Assembly (NCBI RefSeq): GCF_002356315.1
Contig: NZ_AP018164.1
Location: 3,472,001 to 3,536,000, forward strand
Direction of reading: 5' to 3'
Source: Mycobacterium shigaense
GTDB lineage: Bacteria > Actinomycetota > Actinomycetes > Mycobacteriales > Mycobacteriaceae
DNA length: 64,000 nt
Shown here: positions 26,518 through 35,808 of the stretch, one piece after another
How the letters are laid out: every line of letters starts with the position of its first letter
How positions within the stretch are numbered: position 1 is the stretch's first letter
The notes under the pieces: generated by a model
Database searches by the model: none
What the model was told of the DNA's origin: nothing
What the model saw: the letters and a program-made list of their open reading frames with translations, nothing else
Made by a program: the position numbers and the translations under genes

Positions 26518-28577
26518 GGCATGCCTCCGGCCGCCGCCGACACCGGCTCGAGCGCGCCGTTTCGCAGATGTACCGTCCGCGGACACACCTCTTCGAGCCC
26601 GACGAAGTCGTGCGAGATGACCATCAGCGTCACACCCCGCTGCCGGCGCAGGTCCGCGAGCAGCCGCAGCAGGCTGCGCTGGCTGGGGGCGTCCAGTCCG
26701 GCCAGCGGCTCGTCGAGGATCAGCGCGCGCGGCGACCGGGCCAGCAGCCCGGCCAGCACCACGCGGCGCATCTGGCCGCCGCTGAGTTGGTCGATACGGC
26801 GCTCGGCCAGCGCGGGTTCGAGCCCGACCGCGGCCAACGCCGCGAGCACGCGGCCTTCGTCGTAGCGTGGAAAGCCGGCTGCTGACGACACTTCCAGGCC
26901 GACCCGCCTGCGCATCAACTGCAGCCGCGCCGCCTGGAACGACAGCGCCACCGCGCCGACGTGTTCGTGGATGGGCTCCCCGTCGATCAGGCAGGCGCCG
27001 GTGGTGGGAATCGTCAGCCCGGCCATGATCCAGGCCAGCGTCGACTTTCCCGACCCGTTGCCGCCGTGGATCAGCACGCCGTCGCCCTGCTCGACCACCA
27101 GGTTGATGTCGCGCAGCGCCGTCTTGGCCCACGGTGTGCCGCTGTTGTATTCGTGCCCGACGTCGACGAGTTCGATCGCGGTGGCGCGTCCGCCCGGCAT
27201 GATCGCACCCGTAGGGGGTGGCGGCGCCGCGGTCTGGACCATGGTGGTGCTGTCCTGGGCTCCGCTGAGACTGATCGTGCGGTCCGCGGAAGCCGCCTCG
27301 TTGTCGAAGTGCGTGATGTGCACCAGCGCGGTTTGGTGACGCTGCGGAAGCTCAGACAGCAAGCCCAGCAGGGCGTCTCGGCCCGGTTGGTCGACCATGC
27401 TGGTGACCTCGTCGGCGATCAGCAATGCCGGCTCGCGGGCCAGCGCCGCGGCCAGTGCGAGACGCTGCAATTCGCCACCGGACAGGCTCCCGGTGTCGCG
27501 ATCCGGCGACACCTCCAGACCAACCTCGCGCAACAGGCCCTCGATGTCGGTGTTGGTGCCCGGCGGCAGGCCCCACACCACGTCGTCGGCGACCCGGGTG
27601 CCCAGCACCTGGCTTTCCGGGTGCTGCAGGACCACGGCCGTGCCGCCTAGCTTGCCCAGACCCACCGCCCCCGGACGTTCCACGGTCCCCGACGTCGGTT
27701 CCCGACCCGCCAGGACGAGCATCAACGTCGTCTTGCCCGAACCGTTGGCGCCGGTGACCGCCACGTGCTCGCCGGCCCGCAGGTCCAGGCTGACTTCCCG
27801 CAAGGCGTCCTGGCTGGTGTTGGGATAACGGAAGCGCACCCTGTCGAACCGCACCGGAACCGGGCCCACCGGGGCTTGCTCGCCGTTGCTGCCGTCCCAG
27901 ACGTCCAGCTTGTGCACGTCGGGCAGGCCGCCCATGCGCTCCAGCAGTCGGGACAACGCCCACCAGCCGATCACGGACACGGTCATGATCGCGATGACGG
28001 AATAGCCCAGCATCAACAGGGGCCAGTAGGTGAGCAACTCGGGGAAAAACCGCTTGATCTCGGCGGCCGGCCCGGCCAGGTGGATTCGGGTCATCAGCGA
28101 GGTGATCCCGTCCACGTTGGATGTCACCACCTGGAAGATCAGGTGCCGCAGCCGGACCATCACGGCCAGCTGGGCAATCACCGCGCCACCGAACACAATG
28201 CCGGCGATGAACGACGACACGACCACCGTGGGCATGCCGCGACCCTTGCGCTTGATACCCCCGGTCAGGCCGCCGATATAGGAGGAATGGATGACCGAGA
28301 CGAAGCCGCCCAGGCCGGCGATCAGGAAGGCGATCACGCCGGCAGCAATCGTCGCGGCGAGCAGGACGCGGAGCCGAGACCGGTAAGCCAGCAACCCCGT
28401 CGGCACCGTGCCGAGCAGGGCCAATCCGGCGGCGAACGGGATGACGACGGAGATGATCGCGATCACCGCGCACAGTGCACCCATGACCGCGGCCTGTGCC
28501 AGCTCGGGCGGCCGCAGCGAACCACGCCGACGGTGCCGAGAAGGGGGCGAGGTCACTTGACCGATTCTGCCAGGCAT
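26514..28577 (-). CDS. Fused ECF transporter: membrane domain plus two ATPase domains
   Basis: This 687-aa protein joins an N-terminal membrane domain of about six helices (residues 25-245) to two tandem ABC ATPases. The first has Walker [10 protein letters not shown] and signature LSGGELQR; the second has GGNGSGKST and LSGGQMRR. It reads as a natural S-A-A' fusion that works with the neighbouring T component. The membrane domain resembles DUF2232-type substrate-binding units; the ligand is unknown. The Walker B glutamate is present only in the second half (LDEP, against ADEV in the first). ATG 28577 is chosen. It matches Rv2326c by order. Confidence 0.85.
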   Translation of the reverse strand: MPGRIGQVTSPPSRHRRRGSLRPPELAQAAVMGALCAVIAIISVVIPFAAGLALLGTVPTGLLAYRSRLRVLLAATIAAGVIAFLIAGLGGFVSVIHSSYIGGLTGGIKRKGRGMPTVVVSSFIAGIVFGGAVIAQLAVMVRLRHLIFQVVTSNVDGITSLMTRIHLAGPAAEIKRFFPELLTYWPLLMLGYSVIAIMTVSVIGWWALSRLLERMGGLPDVHKLDVWDGSNGEQAPVGPVPVRFDRVRFRYPNTSQDALREVSLDLRAGEHVAVTGANGSGKTTLMLVLAGREPTSGTVERPGAVGLGKLGGTAVVLQHPESQVLGTRVADDVVWGLPPGTNTDIEGLLREVGLEVSPDRDTGSLSGGELQRLALAAALAREPALLIADEVTSMVDQPGRDALLGLLSELPQRHQTALVHITHFDNEAASADRTISLSGAQDSTTMVQTAAPPPPTGAIMPGGRATAIELVDVGHEYNSGTPWAKTALRDINLVVEQGDGVLIHGGNGSGKSTLAWIMAGLTIPTTGACLIDGEPIHEHVGAVALSFQAARLQLMRRRVGLEVSSAAGFPRYDEGRVLAALAAVGLEPALAERRIDQLSGGQMRRVVLAGLLARSPRALILDEPLAGLDAPSQRSLLRLLADLRRQRGVTLMVISHDFVGLEEVCPRTVHLRNGALEPVSAAAGGMP

Positions 28578-28674
28578 GCCGCGCCACGGGCGGCAGCGCC
28601 AGACCGTGTGCGGGTCGTCACGCCGCGCTGTCCAGGATTCGTCTCGCTTAGCAAAGCTATGCAACCATGGACAC

Positions 28675-29163
28675 ATGAGCAAGCTTGTCGAGACCGCGAA
28701 CACCGAGCAGCAGCAGGGCCTGGGCGCGGACCTGCTCGCCGTCGTGGCGCGGCTCAACAGGCTGGCCACACAGCGCATTCAGATGCCGCTGCCGGCGGCG
28801 CAGGCCCGGTTGCTGGCAACCATCGAGATGCGCGGCGAGGCCCGGATCGGCGACCTGGCCGCCGTCGATCATTGCTCGCAGCCGACGATGACCACACAGG
28901 TGCGCCGGCTCGAGGACGCGGGCTTGGTCAGCCGGACCGTCGACCCCGGCGACGCCCGGGCGGTCCGGATCCAGATCACGCCCGAGGGGCGACGGACGTT
29001 GAACGCGGTGCGCGCCGACCGCGCCGCCGCGATCGAACCGCAACTGGCCACGCTGGCCCCCGAGGACCGCAGGGTGCTCGGCGACGCCGTCAAGGTGCTG
29101 CGCCGCCTGGTCGACAGTGCCGCTCCGGCCCGCCGCGGCCCGGTGAGCAGCGCCCGGCCCTAG
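28675..29163 (+). CDS. MarR-family transcriptional regulator
   Basis: This 162-aa winged-helix regulator shows the MarR DNA-binding core ([26 protein letters not shown]) and the wing [20 protein letters not shown]. It is divergent from the ECF transporter genes and 64 bases upstream of the FHA/ABC gene, so it may control either. The ligand is unknown. It matches Rv2327 by order. The start is ATG 28675. Confidence 0.88.
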   Translation: MSKLVETANTEQQQGLGADLLAVVARLNRLATQRIQMPLPAAQARLLATIEMRGEARIGDLAAVDHCSQPTMTTQVRRLEDAGLVSRTVDPGDARAVRIQITPEGRRTLNAVRADRAAAIEPQLATLAPEDRRVLGDAVKVLRRLVDSAAPARRGPVSSARP

Positions 29164-29227
29164 TGCATAGATCGCCACCGGCGGGTAGACACTCAGGTGA
29201 TATGACCGGTGATGAAAGGTGGCGGCC

Positions 29228-31564
29228 ATGCGCAACGACGCATTCGCCTCCCCGCTGACCGTCTTGGTCGGGCCGGCGCAGTACGTGTTTCCCGCGGGCC
29301 GGGACATTACCGTGGGCCACGGCCGCGGGTGGGATGTCCCGCTGGACGGCCCGGGGAACACCCCGGCGGCGCCGGCGCGCCCTGAGCTGCTGCTGCGGTT
29401 CACCGGCACCCATTGGGTGGCGATCGACGGTGGCGGCCACGGCGTATTCCTCAACGGCGCCCGGTTGTCGACGGTCGACATCCGCGACGGCCTGGCGATC
29501 GCGATCGGCGATCCGCAGCGGGGCCCGCGGCTGGTGTTCCGGGTTGGCACGCCCGCCGGCCCGCCGCCGCGTCCGTTCGTTCCGCCGCCGCCCACTCAGC
29601 AACCGACCCAGCGCCTGCGGATTCCGGCGCCCCGACCGCCGGCGGCGCCACCACCCACCCCGCCCGCGCCGTCCACAGGCCCGCCGTCGCCACCGCCGCT
29701 CATACCGTCGCTGCAAACCACGCCCATCGGCGTCGCGCCCCCGTCGCGGCCGGCGCCGGTGCGGGCGGACGCGGAGCAGACCCAGGGCAGGGGGCTGATC
29801 GGGCGAATGACCGAGGCGACGCGCAGGCTGCGCGCCGGGCGCTCCTTTCGCACCGGCGAGGCCGTGGCCACCTACCGGCTGCCGCTCGAAGCCGGCGCTC
29901 GCACCGCGGGCCTGGCTGCCTACCGGCTGGGGCTCACCGCCGACGGACGCGAATTGCTCACGGACGTCTCGTTCACGGCCCGCCTGGGCTCGCTCACCGC
30001 AATCACCGGGCCGTCCGCCGCGCACAACGCCGCGCTGCTCGACGTGCTCACCGGGACAAGGCAACTCAGCGCCGGGCTGATCACGGTGGACGGCCACGAC
30101 GTAGCCGCCGAGCCCGCGGCCATGCGCACGCGCATCGGGATCGTGCCGCGCGAAGATCGCCTGCACCCGCAGCTCACCGTCGAACGGGCGTTGCGATACA
30201 CCGCCGAACTGCGATTGCCGCCGGACACCTCGACCGAACACCGGCAACGCGTGGTGGAGCAGATCCTCGAAGAGCTGGAGCTGGCGCCGCACCGCGCCAC
30301 CCGAATCTGCAAGCTGGCGCCCGAGGTTCGCCGGTGTGCGGCGCTGGCGGTCGAGCTCCTCAGTCGACCGACCCTGCTGGTGATCGACGAGCCGGGCGCC
30401 GGCCTGGATGCCGCGCAGGAAGATCACGTGATGACGGTGCTGCGCCGCCAGGCCGACATCGGGTGTGTCGTCGTCGCGACGATGACCTCGCCGACGTCGC
30501 TCACCCATCTCAACAAGTGCGACCAGGTCGTGATCCTCACGCCCCGCGGCACCGTGGCCTTCGCCGGGCCACCTCTGCAGGTCGGTGCCGCGCTGGCCAC
30601 CACCGACTGGTCGGAGGTCCTGGCACGGGTGGCGGCCGACCCCGACGGCGCCCAACGCGCGTTCCGCGCCCGTCAGCTCGCGCAGGGCCCGCCCCCGCCG
30701 CCCGCGGTGGCACAGCCATGGCCGCCACCCGCCGAACCCGTGCTGACCCGACAACTGTGGTTGGTGCTGCGCCGTCAGGCCTACCTGCTGCTGGCCGAAC
30801 GACTGTACTTGGTCTTCCTGGTAGCGCTGCCCTTCGTGTTGGCCGCGTTGACGCTGCTCATCCCCGGGGACTCCGGCCTGAAACAACCCAACACGACCAC
30901 CTCCAATCCGCACGAGGCGGTCGAGATCCTGGCCGGGCTCAACATCGCCGCGGTCATCATCGGCATCGCGCTGACCGTCCGGGATCTGGTCGGCGAGCGG
31001 CGTGCCTTCGAACGCGAACGCGCCGTCGGGCTGTCGCCGTCGGCCTATCTCGCCGGCAAGATCATCTTCTGCGGCGTGGCCGCGGCGATCCTGACCGCCG
31101 TCACGTTCTGCATCGTCGTGGTCGCCAAAGGCAAACCCGCGCACGGCGCCGTGCTGCTGTTCGACGGCGCATTTGAGTTGTATGTGAGTGTTGCTGTCAC
31201 GGCGGCGGTCTCGGCGATAGTCGGGCTTGCTATCTCGACCATGGGCAAGTCGCTGACCGGCGTCGTCCCGCTCGCCGCGCCCGTGATCCTGGCGTCGTTG
31301 TTGTTCGCGGGCGGACTGATCACGCTGGTGGGAACCTGGGGCTACGACCAGATCTCGTGGTTCGTCCCGGCCCAATGGGGCTTCGCGGCATCGGCGTCCA
31401 CCGTCGATCTGCACCGGCTCGACGCGCGGGCCGTCAATGTCCAGATGTGGACCCACTACGTCGGCTGGTGGGTGTTCGACATGGTGATCCTCGTCGCCTT
31501 CGGCGCGGTGTGGGCCGGGATTGCCCGCTACCGCCTTCGCGCGCACGGGACGGCGGCACGGTGA
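29228..31564 (+). CDS. FHA-domain ABC protein with degenerate ATPase
   Basis: This 778-aa protein has an N-terminal FHA-like phosphothreonine-binding domain (residues 10-100), a long proline-rich linker (about 105-190), an ABC ATPase-like domain (about 210-480) and a six-helix ABC2-type membrane domain (about 515-775). It resembles Rv1747-type exporters. The Walker A loop reads GPSAAHNA where GxxxxGK(S/T) is required, and the signature is LAPEVRRCAA instead of LSGGQ-like; Walker B (LLVIDEPGAGLD) is kept. ATP hydrolysis is therefore unlikely without a partner. ATG 29228 follows AAAGGTGG; a GTG three codons earlier is possible. Confidence 0.85.
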   Translation: MRNDAFASPLTVLVGPAQYVFPAGRDITVGHGRGWDVPLDGPGNTPAAPARPELLLRFTGTHWVAIDGGGHGVFLNGARLSTVDIRDGLAIAIGDPQRGPRLVFRVGTPAGPPPRPFVPPPPTQQPTQRLRIPAPRPPAAPPPTPPAPSTGPPSPPPLIPSLQTTPIGVAPPSRPAPVRADAEQTQGRGLIGRMTEATRRLRAGRSFRTGEAVATYRLPLEAGARTAGLAAYRLGLTADGRELLTDVSFTARLGSLTAITGPSAAHNAALLDVLTGTRQLSAGLITVDGHDVAAEPAAMRTRIGIVPREDRLHPQLTVERALRYTAELRLPPDTSTEHRQRVVEQILEELELAPHRATRICKLAPEVRRCAALAVELLSRPTLLVIDEPGAGLDAAQEDHVMTVLRRQADIGCVVVATMTSPTSLTHLNKCDQVVILTPRGTVAFAGPPLQVGAALATTDWSEVLARVAADPDGAQRAFRARQLAQGPPPPPAVAQPWPPPAEPVLTRQLWLVLRRQAYLLLAERLYLVFLVALPFVLAALTLLIPGDSGLKQPNTTTSNPHEAVEILAGLNIAAVIIGIALTVRDLVGERRAFERERAVGLSPSAYLAGKIIFCGVAAAILTAVTFCIVVVAKGKPAHGAVLLFDGAFELYVSVAVTAAVSAIVGLAISTMGKSLTGVVPLAAPVILASLLFAGGLITLVGTWGYDQISWFVPAQWGFAASASTVDLHRLDARAVNVQMWTHYVGWWVFDMVILVAFGAVWAGIARYRLRAHGTAAR

Positions 31565-31621
31565 AATATCGGCGCCAATCCGGCCGTTTCCGCGCGGCGG
31601 CCTGCGGGTTACCTTCGACGT

Positions 31622-33562
31622 ATGGCGCCACAGACGACGAGCACCGCCCACCACCTGCGTAATGCCTTGGACGGGCGGTTCCGCGACGCGAAGAACCAGA
31701 CCCGAGAATGGCTGAGCCAGGATCAGTTCCGCCCGCACTACACCCCCAACACAGTTCTGGCGCGCGCCAAAGTCTTCGAGCAGATGAAGCTGATTGCCGC
31801 CGCGGGCATCCCCGACGAGGGCTTCCGCAAGGAACACGGCGGCACCGGCGATGTGGGCGCAGCTATCACGATGATCGAGATGCTCGCGATGTCGGACCTG
31901 TCCTTGATGGTCAAGGCCAGAGTGCAGTGGGGCCTGTTCGGCGGGGCGGTCGAGAATCTGGGCACCGAGCGCCATCACGAGCCGTACGTGAAGAAGGTCA
32001 TCAGCCTCGAGCTGCGCGGCTGTTTCGCGATGACGGAGACCGGGCACGGCAGCGACGTCCAGTCGCTCGAGACGACGGCGACCTACGACGCCGAGACCGA
32101 AGAATTCGTCATCGACTCCCCCACGCCGTCGTCCCGCAAGGACTACATCGGCGGGGCCGCCGAGACTGCCACTGTCGCAGCGGTTTTCGCTCAATTGATC
32201 ACGACCGAGAACGGTGAACCGGTCAACCACGGCGTGCATTGCGTCCTGGTGCCGATCCGCGACGCCGACGGCAACGACCTGCCCGGGGTGACGACGTCGG
32301 ACTGCCACTACAAGGGCGGTCTGCCCGGCGTCGACAACGGCCGCATAATGTTCGACCACGTCCGCGTTCCGCGGGTCAATCTGCTGAACAAGTACGGCGA
32401 CGTCGACGTCGACGGCACCTACAGCTCGCCGGTCGAGAACCCCAACCGCCGGTTCTTCACGATGATCGGCACGCTGATCCGCGGCCGGATCACCGTCGGC
32501 GGCAGCGCCGGTAACGCCGCTCGCGTCGCACTCGACATCGCCACTCGATATGCGTTGCAGCGCAGGCAATTCACCGCACCCGACGACGATGGCGAAGTCC
32601 TGATCATGGACTACCTGGTGCATCAACGGCGCCTATTTCCCTTGATAGCAAGGTCATACGCGTTGCAGTTCGCCCAGAACGAACTGGTGTCCAAGTGTCA
32701 CGATCTGCAGACGTCGGACTTCCCGGACGCCGAGGAACAACGCGAACTGGAATCGCGTGCCGCCGGGTTGAAGGCGGCCAACACCTGGCACGCCAGCCGC
32801 GCGATTCAGGAGGCGCGCGAGGCGTGTGGCGGCGCGGGCTACATGGCCGAGAACCGGCTGATTGCGCTGCGGGCCGACACCGACGTGTTCACCACCTTCG
32901 AGGGCGACAACCACGTGCTGACCCAGCTGGTCGCCAAGGAGCTGCTGACCGCCTACGCCGACGACATCAAGAGCATGAGCCCGGTTGACTGGGTTCGGTT
33001 CGCCGCCAACACCGTTGGCGAGCGGGTGATGAAACGCACCGCAGCCGAGCAGATCATGCAAACGATCGTCGACGCCCGCCAGGACAGCGAAGAGGAGGGC
33101 AGCCTGTTCAACCGGGGCACGCAGGTGAACATGTTCGAGGAGCGCGAGGAGTATCTGCTGTCGTCGGTGGCACGACGACTGCAGGGCAAGTCCAAGGAGA
33201 TGTCGGCGTTCGACGCGTTTAACGCCGTGCAGGATCACGTGTTGCACGCGGCCAGCGCGCACATCGACCGGATCGTGCTGGAAGCCTTCGTCGCCGGCAT
33301 CGACTCCTGTGACAACGCCGAAGCGCGTGAGCTCTTGGAGATCGTCTGCGATCTGTATGCGTTGTCGGTGATCGAAGAGGACAAGGCCTGGTATATCGAG
33401 CACGGCTACCTGTCCACGGGCCGCGCCAAGGCGGTCACCCGGGGGATCAACGATCGGTGCCGCGCGTTGCGCCCGCACGCCCGAACGCTGGTCGACGGAT
33501 TCGGCATCCCGGAACCGCTCCGTTACGCCGAGATGCTGCACCCGGAGAATTTGCCGGGCTGA
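31622..33562 (+). CDS. Acyl-CoA oxidase-like acyl-CoA dehydrogenase (FadE)
   Basis: This 646-aa flavoprotein is closer in length and layout to acyl-CoA oxidases than to the roughly 390-aa FadE enzymes. The FAD/substrate segment CFAMTETGHGSDVQSLETTA and CGGAGYMAENR are typical, and a C-terminal ACOX-like helical domain is present. It would catalyse alpha,beta-desaturation of fatty acyl-CoA in beta-oxidation. The start is ATG 31622, 57 bases after the FHA/ABC gene. This pair is not in the remembered M. tuberculosis order. Confidence 0.88.
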   Translation: MAPQTTSTAHHLRNALDGRFRDAKNQTREWLSQDQFRPHYTPNTVLARAKVFEQMKLIAAAGIPDEGFRKEHGGTGDVGAAITMIEMLAMSDLSLMVKARVQWGLFGGAVENLGTERHHEPYVKKVISLELRGCFAMTETGHGSDVQSLETTATYDAETEEFVIDSPTPSSRKDYIGGAAETATVAAVFAQLITTENGEPVNHGVHCVLVPIRDADGNDLPGVTTSDCHYKGGLPGVDNGRIMFDHVRVPRVNLLNKYGDVDVDGTYSSPVENPNRRFFTMIGTLIRGRITVGGSAGNAARVALDIATRYALQRRQFTAPDDDGEVLIMDYLVHQRRLFPLIARSYALQFAQNELVSKCHDLQTSDFPDAEEQRELESRAAGLKAANTWHASRAIQEAREACGGAGYMAENRLIALRADTDVFTTFEGDNHVLTQLVAKELLTAYADDIKSMSPVDWVRFAANTVGERVMKRTAAEQIMQTIVDARQDSEEEGSLFNRGTQVNMFEEREEYLLSSVARRLQGKSKEMSAFDAFNAVQDHVLHAASAHIDRIVLEAFVAGIDSCDNAEARELLEIVCDLYALSVIEEDKAWYIEHGYLSTGRAKAVTRGINDRCRALRPHARTLVDGFGIPEPLRYAEMLHPENLPG

Positions 33563-33580
33563 CTCGCGCGGTTGCCGTGC

Positions 33581-34978
33581 TCAGCCGGCGGTGACCGAGG
33601 CCGCGCCGGACGGGGCGCCGAGCGGCCTGCGCACGTAGCGGACCCAGGTCAGCCCGGCGGCGAACACGTAGAAGGCCAGGAAGACCCAGAAGGCCGATGT
33701 CATCGTCCCCGTGGCAACGAAGGATTCGCGCAACGCCAGGTTGATCCCCACGCCGCCCAGCGTGCCGACGCCCGCGACGAAGCCGATGACGATGCCTGAG
33801 ATCACCCGCGCCCAGTCCGAGCGCTCGGCTTCGTCCACGTCCAGGCGGTGGCTGCTGGCGGCGAACACCGTCGGGATCATCTTGTAGACCGATCCGTTGC
33901 CCAACCCGGCGAGAGTGAACAGCGCGATGAAGCAGGCCACGTAGCCGGCCATAGACCCGCCGCTGACCGGCCCCGCGTGCGGGTCCTCGACCGTGGCCAC
34001 GCCGATCAGCATTCCGGCCGTGAGCACCATCGCGACGAAAACGGCGCACGTGACGCGACCGCCCCCGACGCGGTCAGCCAGCCGGCCGCCGTAGATGCGC
34101 GCCACCGCGGCCAGCAACGGCCCGATGAAGGCCAGTTCGGCGGCGTGCAGCGCGGCCGCCGAGACGCTTTGGCCGCCTGCGACAAAGGCGGTCTGCAGTA
34201 TCTGGCCGAACGCGAACGCGAAGCCGATGAAGGAGCCGAAGCTGCCGAGATACAGCAGGGAGAGCAGCCAGGTGTCGCGGGTGGAGACCACCGCGGACAG
34301 GATCGAGCGCAGCCGCCCCGACTCCAGCCGGTGCTGGGCGACATTGTTCATGAACAGCGTGGCTCCCAGGCCGGCGATCGTCAGCAGCAGCAGGTAGAAG
34401 CCGCACACCCAGTACGGCTGCCGGTCGCCCGCCACGGCGATGACGACCAGCCCGACGATCTGGATCATCGGCACCCCGAGATTGCCGAGGCCGCCGGAAA
34501 GCCCCAGCGCCATTCCCTTGAGCCGGTGCGGATAGAAGGCGTTGGCGTTGCTCGCCGAGGCCGCGAAATTGCCGCCGCCCATTCCCGTCAGCGCCGCACA
34601 CACCACGTAAGGCCACAGCGGCAGGCCAGGGTGCGCCAACAGCACCAGCGCCCCGAGCGTCGGCACCAGCAGCACGAACGCCGAGAACATGGCCAGGGTG
34701 CGCCCGCCGAAGACTGCGGTGGCCACTGCGTACGTCGGCCGCAGCAGCGCCCCGGCCAGCGTGGCTGTGATGCCGAGCAGCAGCTTGTCGCCCGCCGAAA
34801 AACCGTACACATCCCTGGGCATGAACAGCGCCATGACCGGCCACAGCGACCAGATCGAGTAACCCAGGTGCACGTTCACGACCGACCAGATCAGGTTGCG
34901 CCGCGCGATGGTCTTGCCGCCGGCTTCCCAGGCCACCAGATCCTCTGCATCCCAATGAGAAAGGTGACGCGAACTCAC
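33581..34978 (-). CDS. narK: NarK-type nitrate/nitrite transporter
   Basis: This 465-aa major facilitator protein has 12 predicted helices and NarK signatures, including GMGGGNFAASASNANAFYP near helix 4-5 and LAGLGNGSVYKMIP in the second half. It moves nitrate in or exchanges it with nitrite. Gene order matches narK1 (Rv2329c). It lies close to the assimilatory nitrate reductase, so import for nitrogen assimilation is likely. The start is GTG 34978. Confidence 0.9.
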   Translation of the reverse strand: MSSRHLSHWDAEDLVAWEAGGKTIARRNLIWSVVNVHLGYSIWSLWPVMALFMPRDVYGFSAGDKLLLGITATLAGALLRPTYAVATAVFGGRTLAMFSAFVLLVPTLGALVLLAHPGLPLWPYVVCAALTGMGGGNFAASASNANAFYPHRLKGMALGLSGGLGNLGVPMIQIVGLVVIAVAGDRQPYWVCGFYLLLLTIAGLGATLFMNNVAQHRLESGRLRSILSAVVSTRDTWLLSLLYLGSFGSFIGFAFAFGQILQTAFVAGGQSVSAAALHAAELAFIGPLLAAVARIYGGRLADRVGGGRVTCAVFVAMVLTAGMLIGVATVEDPHAGPVSGGSMAGYVACFIALFTLAGLGNGSVYKMIPTVFAASSHRLDVDEAERSDWARVISGIVIGFVAGVGTLGGVGINLALRESFVATGTMTSAFWVFLAFYVFAAGLTWVRYVRRPLGAPSGAASVTAG

Positions 34979-35038
34979 CGGAATGGATTCCTCTCGCTGC
35001 GCTGGCCGAACGTCTCAAAATACCGGAACATCGTGCGC

Positions 35039-35521
35039 CTATTGGTGCGGAATCGTGCCGAGCGCCTGCAACTTGCCGTCCGCACCGATCTGAAACTTCA
35101 CGGTGCCGCTGCCCTTGGGGCAACAGGGTTCGTCGTTGCCGACCTGCCACCGATACTGGACCGTGACGGTGTCCTCGTTGGCAGGCAGCACGACGATGTA
35201 CGCCTTCGGGTTCGGTGTCGCTGGTCCCAGCGGCCGGTCGTGGTCGAAGAACAGCAACTGCTGCGGCGTCGCCTCACCGGCGATGGTGGGGATGATCTGC
35301 ACCCAGTGCAGCCGGCAATTCTTCGTGTGCCCCCGGGCGATCTCGACCCAACTCGATCCGGCCACCTCCACCGGAACGGAGGCGATGGCCTGTCGCACCG
35401 TGTCGGCCGTGGGCCCGTCGGACGCCTTGCACGAGTCGGGCTTCGACGCCTGCGGTGGCGCGGGCTTCGAGCCGCAAGCCGAGGCCAACAAAACCACCAA
35501 AATCACAAAGTGACGAAGCAC
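35039..35521 (-). CDS. lppP: LppP/LprE-family lipoprotein
   Basis: This 160-aa lipoprotein has a short signal peptide with lipobox LASACGS, so Cys16 is the lipidated residue. Four further cysteines suggest disulfides in the surface domain. It matches LppP (Rv2330c) by order and look. It is upstream of narK on the same strand with 60 bases between. The function is unknown. Confidence 0.88.
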   Translation of the reverse strand: MLRHFVILVVLLASACGSKPAPPQASKPDSCKASDGPTADTVRQAIASVPVEVAGSSWVEIARGHTKNCRLHWVQIIPTIAGEATPQQLLFFDHDRPLGPATPNPKAYIVVLPANEDTVTVQYRWQVGNDEPCCPKGSGTVKFQIGADGKLQALGTIPHQ

Positions 35522-35711
35522 TTTGTGAGCTTAGCGAATACTGTGAATGTCCCATTTGTTTCGTCCGAACCTTAGTTCTGATGGAGAATTCAATGCCGCC
35601 GCCGGGTAATCTGGCCCTAGTCGCGGATCGGTGTTGACCTGCGATTATTCGGGCCGATATCCGGCTCTGCTCACACTTCACAAATCGGTTTGGTGCGTGT
35701 GAGAGAAACCC

Positions 35712-35767
35712 GTAAAACGGCGGAAACACCGGATACCTAGTGCCGAAACATCCTTGTCGCACCATTT
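35712..35767 (+). promoter_or_regulatory. GlnR-like box upstream of nitrate reductase
   Basis: At 35712-35749 the sequence reads GTAAA-n6-GAAAC-n6-TACCT-n6-GAAAC, which has the exact a-b-a-b spacing of actinobacterial GlnR boxes with two perfect GAAAC half-sites. It continues with TCCTTGTCGCACCATTT, conserved in a second copy at 40132-40149. It ends about 40-60 bases before the reductase start. Nitrogen-limitation control by GlnR is predicted. Confidence 0.65.
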
Positions 35768-35808
35768 GACGCGTAGGCCCGTGCACGCTCGGAGGGAGGA
35801 AGCCAGGC

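Noticed and set aside
29090..32626. A very long minus-strand open frame (1178 codons)
   Set aside because: It lies opposite the FHA/ABC and fadE genes, both with clear domains. Its translation is low-complexity Arg/Gly/Gln-rich, typical of antisense frames in high-GC DNA.
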